A DNA stretch of 64,000 nt from Olsenella uli DSM 7084. GTDB taxonomy: Bacteria > Actinomycetota > Coriobacteriia > Coriobacteriales > Atopobiaceae. How positions within the stretch are numbered: the first letter of the stretch is position 1; the number at the start of each line of letters is the position of its first letter. Location of the stretch: positions 1 to 64,000 of the forward strand of contig NC_014363.1 in NCBI RefSeq assembly GCF_000143845.1. The letters run 5' to 3'. Both the position numbers and the translations under genes were made by a program. Shown here in pieces: positions 61,184 through 64,000 of this stretch. Below the pieces are notes generated by a model, which was not told where the DNA came from, did no database searches, and saw nothing but the letters and a program-made list of their open reading frames with translations.

Positions 61184-63025
61184 CTAGATGCCCCATCCGC
61201 CCAGGACGGACGACGCCACGACGACGAACACCGCCACCGCCGCGACCATCTGGCACAGTGCGAGGGTGGTGCCCGAGGTCTCGAGGTTGCGCTCGTCCCG
61301 CCATCGCAGCGTCCTCAGGGTGGCAGGGGCCATGGCAAACGAGAAGAACGCGCCCGCCGCCGCGGCGCCAACACCTCCCAGCGCGAGGCGTCCCAGGTCG
61401 GAGTCCATGCCGAACAGGCTCCCGATGACGCCTCCGGCGACAAGGGCGACCAGCCCCGCGAACAGGAGCCCCAGCCCCAATCCCTTGAACGCGAACCCCA
61501 CCATGGAGGGCGCGTCCTCGTCATCGGGGTCGTACGCTATGAACGAGTTGATGGAGTAGCTCGCCGCGTCGTTGCCTGCGATGACCGCGACGGGCAGCGC
61601 AAGGGCGAGCAGTGCCACGCCGATCAGGCCTATGCGGGTCCCGAGCAGAAGGGCCACCGCGACGGTCCCGGCCATCCAGACGAAGAACCAGGCCTCGTTG
61701 CGTATGAGCCAGGCCACGTCGTGAGAGCGGCCGCCCTCGCCGCCGTCACTGTGGCCGGCGCCTGCTATCTGCAGGTCCTCCTCGTGCTCCTCCTCGAGGA
61801 CGTCCAGCGCGTCGTCGACCGTGACGATGCCCAGCAGCCTCCTGTTGTCATCCACGACGGGCATGGCCAGCAGGTTATACTTCGCGATGTCCTTGGCCAC
61901 GTCCTCCTGGTCGTCATCGGGGCCTGCGGTGATGATCTCCTCGTCGATCGCGATGCTGGCCAGCCGCGCCGTCGGCTCGGCCAGGAGCAGGCTGTTCAGG
62001 GTGACGATGCCCGACAACCTCCCCTCCTCGTCCTTGAGGTAGACGTAGTGGACGGTCTCGAAGTCCTCGTCCAGGTTGCGCAGCGCATCGACGGCGTCTG
62101 CGGCCGTGCCGCCCTCGGGCAGGGAGAGCGCCTCCGAGGTCATGATGCGCCCCGCGGTGTCCTCCCGATAGCCAAGCAGCTGCCGGATGGCCTTGCGCTC
62201 CTGGACGCCCATCAGGCGCAGGAGCTTCTCGGCCTTGTCGTAGTCCAGCTCCGAGACGAGCTCCGCCGCGTCGTCCGGGTCCATCTCGGACAGCATGCGC
62301 GATGCGTCGCCCTCGGCCATGTCCCCCACGATCCTCGCCGCCATCGCGTCGTCGTCGAACTCGGCCATGGCCTCGGCGGCCTGCTCGTCGTCCAGCTGGG
62401 CGAAGACCTGTCCACGCAGGCGCGGGTCCAGGCGTTCCAGGATGTCGGCGATGTCTGCGGGATGAAGCTCGTCGAGCGTCTTGTGCGAGACCGAGAGCTT
62501 CACGTCGGAGAGGTCGCGGTCCAAGAGGTCCATGTAGTTCCAGGCGATGATCTTCTCGGGCAGGGGCTTCCCCAGCGCCTTCGCCGCCCTCAGCACCGCG
62601 CGCTCGAACGCGGGGGAGAGCGTGCGGAGTATGCCGCGCACGCCCACCTCGGCGCCCAGAAGGCGCAGCTGGGAGGAGCTGGTGTCAGAGAGCTTGAGGT
62701 CGTTCACGCGGACAACGCGCATGCCGCGCGTGTCGACGATCTGCTTGTTGAGCAGGTCGCGTGCGATCAAGACCTCGGTTGGCTGCAGGTACGAGAAGCG
62801 TATGTCCGTCTTCACGACCTTGAGGCGCAGCTCGTTCTCGTCGAACGAGTCGACGTACTTGCGCCAGGAAATCATGAACGGGGTCTTGCCGGGCCCCTCG
62901 ACGGCGAGTGCCGTGACGCGGGGGAAGACCTCACCGGTGGCGATGCCCAGGTCGTTGACGCGACCGATCCTTTCGCCATCCAGGTCGAAGACGGGGTTTC
63001 CCAGTATCTGGGACAGGTAGATCAT
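61184..63025 (-). CDS. MgtE-like protein: PRC barrel, MgtE N-domain, CBS pair and membrane domain
   Basis: A 613-aa protein. Residues 1-85 are PRC-barrel-like (GNPVFDLDGERIGRVNDLGI); the MgtE N-domain is near 180-300 (LHPADIADILERLDPRLRGQVF, EMDPDDAAELVSEL); two CBS domains follow at about 300-420 (TAGRIMTSEALSL, NLLAMPVVDDNRRLLGIVTVDDALDVL); then five transmembrane segments. The membrane part lacks the glycine/asparagine selectivity motif I expect in MgtE channels and instead has IAGNDAASYSINSF. In MgtE the N and CBS domains sense cytosolic Mg2+. A regulator or partner of the adjacent NRAMP-type transporter is a reasonable inference. AAGGAG precedes the ATG. Confidence 0.83.
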   Translation of the reverse strand: MIYLSQILGNPVFDLDGERIGRVNDLGIATGEVFPRVTALAVEGPGKTPFMISWRKYVDSFDENELRLKVVKTDIRFSYLQPTEVLIARDLLNKQIVDTRGMRVVRVNDLKLSDTSSSQLRLLGAEVGVRGILRTLSPAFERAVLRAAKALGKPLPEKIIAWNYMDLLDRDLSDVKLSVSHKTLDELHPADIADILERLDPRLRGQVFAQLDDEQAAEAMAEFDDDAMAARIVGDMAEGDASRMLSEMDPDDAAELVSELDYDKAEKLLRLMGVQERKAIRQLLGYREDTAGRIMTSEALSLPEGGTAADAVDALRNLDEDFETVHYVYLKDEEGRLSGIVTLNSLLLAEPTARLASIAIDEEIITAGPDDDQEDVAKDIAKYNLLAMPVVDDNRRLLGIVTVDDALDVLEEEHEEDLQIAGAGHSDGGEGGRSHDVAWLIRNEAWFFVWMAGTVAVALLLGTRIGLIGVALLALALPVAVIAGNDAASYSINSFIAYDPDDEDAPSMVGFAFKGLGLGLLFAGLVALVAGGVIGSLFGMDSDLGRLALGGVGAAAAGAFFSFAMAPATLRTLRWRDERNLETSGTTLALCQMVAAVAVFVVVASSVLGGWGI

Positions 63026-63374
63026 GAGGGCTCCTTAGTTGGTGGTGCCGCCGTGACGTCGCGTGGCGCAACGGCTCGTTCTCCGGCGTCCCTGCGGCGC
63101 GGCCAACTAGGGCAGACGCCGAGGGCTCATCGACTGTGAGGTCGGGGTTTCATCAATGACCTTTCTCCTGGACTACGGGATGGCTGGCGTGGCGCGACGC
63201 CAGGACCGTGTGTATTGTACACGGGCTGGCGAGACGTGGACCGTCTGGGAATTTAATGTGACGCGAGACGCTGCCTGCGATTTGCGGCCAAGGAGGGCAG
63301 TCTAGAATGGCACTGGCAAGACGGGTCGTCCGCAGGGCTAGGGACTGGGCCATCCCCCAGAGAGAAGGCAGAGC
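63026..63374. other. Divergent intergenic region between the Mg-transport operon and the aldolase gene
   Basis: No gene is supported in these 349 bases. They must contain the promoters of both divergent units. A small inverted repeat CCGTGT/ACACGG (63206-63211 with 63219-63224) surrounds GTATTGT and could be an operator. I looked for an M-box or ykkC/ydaO-like riboswitch on the minus-strand leader and did not recognise one. Confidence 0.5.
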
Positions 63375-64000
63375 ATGGACAAGTTCGAACTCATCCTCGA
63401 CACCGCCGACGTGGAGGGCATCAAGCAGTGCCTCGACATCCTCGACGTCCAGGGCGTTACCACAAACCCCACGATCATCACCAAGTCCGGCAAGCAGCCC
63501 GAGCGGGCGATCCAGGACATCATCGATGTCCTGGACGAGGACCAGAAGCTCTTCGTGCAGGTCGTCGCCACCGGCTATGACGACATCATGGAGGAGGCCC
63601 GCCACATCGCGTCTCTGCGCGGCGGCAAGAACGTCTACGCCAAGGTCCCCGTCACCCACGCGGGCCTCAAGGCCATCAAGCGGTGCCACGTCGAGGGCAT
63701 CAAGACCCTGGCAACCGCCATCTACAGTGCCGACGCCGCCTTCATGGCCGCCCACAACGGAGCTGACTACCTGGCGCCCTATGTCAACCGCATGTGCAAT
63801 TACGGTGACGGTGTCGAGCAGGTCTGCGATCTCATCGACATGCTTGCCGTCCAGGGCTCGACCACCAAGGTCCTCGCCGCCTCCTTCAAGAACGCCGACC
63901 AGGTCCACAGACTCGTCCTGAATGGCATCCAAGCCGTCACCATTCCCGTGGACGTGGCCCTCGGCATGGTCGGCCATCCCGGCACCGCCATCGCGGTCGA
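63375..64000 (+). CDS. Transaldolase-family protein (fructose-6-phosphate aldolase type), partial
   Basis: The first 208 codons of a gene that continues past the window end. It begins DKFELILDTADVEGIKQCL, with VTTNPTIITKSG, then NVYAKVPVTHAGLKAI, where the lysine is the Schiff-base residue, and ATAIYSADAAFMAAHNGADYLAPYVNRM. The compact length and these motifs fit the small transaldolase/fructose-6-phosphate aldolase (FSA/TalC) group more than the large transaldolases. AGAAGG precedes the ATG. It interconverts sugar phosphates or makes dihydroxyacetone adducts in central carbon metabolism; the exact reaction cannot be fixed. Confidence 0.87.
   Translation, partial: MDKFELILDTADVEGIKQCLDILDVQGVTTNPTIITKSGKQPERAIQDIIDVLDEDQKLFVQVVATGYDDIMEEARHIASLRGGKNVYAKVPVTHAGLKAIKRCHVEGIKTLATAIYSADAAFMAAHNGADYLAPYVNRMCNYGDGVEQVCDLIDMLAVQGSTTKVLAASFKNADQVHRLVLNGIQAVTIPVDVALGMVGHPGTAIAV

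Noticed and set aside
59896-63139. Long plus-strand open frames of 510 and 784 codons
   Set aside because: They lie antisense to the NRAMP-like and MgtE-like genes, have no family motifs and reflect the high-GC codon bias of the real genes.
63026-63374. Magnesium riboswitch (M-box) before the MgtE-like gene
   Set aside because: The minus-strand leader does not show recognisable M-box conserved segments, and I could not fold it.

Overview
The window is high-GC, densely coded DNA from an actinomycete. Several features point to class Coriobacteriia, probably an Atopobiaceae/Olsenella relative (inference, no database search): the pairing of a magnesium-type NRAMP protein with an MgtE-like protein, a WYL-domain PafB/PafC pair, a FusA2-type EF-G paralogue, a class B sortase with an LPXTG surface protein, and CCA-encoded tRNAs. 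The gene set parA-parB and rpsF-ssb-rpsR-(membrane protein)-rplI-dnaB-purA is typical of an origin-proximal region.

Layout. 1-2024: chromosome partition genes parA and parB and a small membrane protein, ending in a strong hairpin. 2069-9244: rlmN (minus), then ddl and a DnaQ-DinG fusion (plus), then a pafB/pafC-like regulator pair (minus). 9388-14527: a very large membrane M28-peptidase-like protein with a roughly 800-residue acidic insertion, tRNA-Gly and an M29 aminopeptidase. 14581-22543: tRNA-Lys followed by a visibly AT-richer block for sugar-acid catabolism: 2-hydroxyacid dehydrogenase, KDPG-type aldolase, galactitol-type PTS EIIA/EIIB/EIIC, galactonate dehydratase-like enzyme, phosphotriesterase-family lactonase and a decayed IlvD/Edd-type dehydratase. 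It looks like a horizontally acquired island. 22585-27711: a hypothetical protein, typA, a TRIC-type membrane protein, two tRNA-Ser genes and a DUF4013-like membrane protein.

27888-43806 is the housekeeping core: ribosomal proteins S6, S18 and L9 with SSB, replicative helicase DnaB, and purine biosynthesis genes purA, purD, purE, purF, purM and purN. DegV, a NUDIX hydrolase, a membrane protein, a pyridoxal kinase and a class B sortase are interleaved, the sortase lying tightly between purE and purF. 43991-47739 is an LPXTG surface protein with Cna-B and pilin-type domains, interrupted by one frameshift. 47835-54942 holds an alpha/beta hydrolase, an RNA uridine methyltransferase, an L-2-hydroxyacid dehydrogenase, a radical SAM protein with duplicated operator-like palindromes, and an EF-G-like protein with a degenerate G domain.

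54943-55656 is a 714-base non-coding stretch with the most unusual structure in the window: four tandem hairpins at an 81-83 bp period, made of eight 26-nt arms in alternating orientation that share GGAYG, an invariant A and TGTGA. 55657-64000: a CNNM/CorC-type membrane protein, an operon of a stand-alone cyanophycin-synthetase-N-like coiled-coil protein with YtxH and PRC-barrel proteins, a two-gene magnesium-transport operon on the minus strand, and the start of a transaldolase-family gene that runs off the end.

Starts were chosen by ribosome binding site and family alignment from memory. All functional calls are by motif recognition and none was checked by a search.
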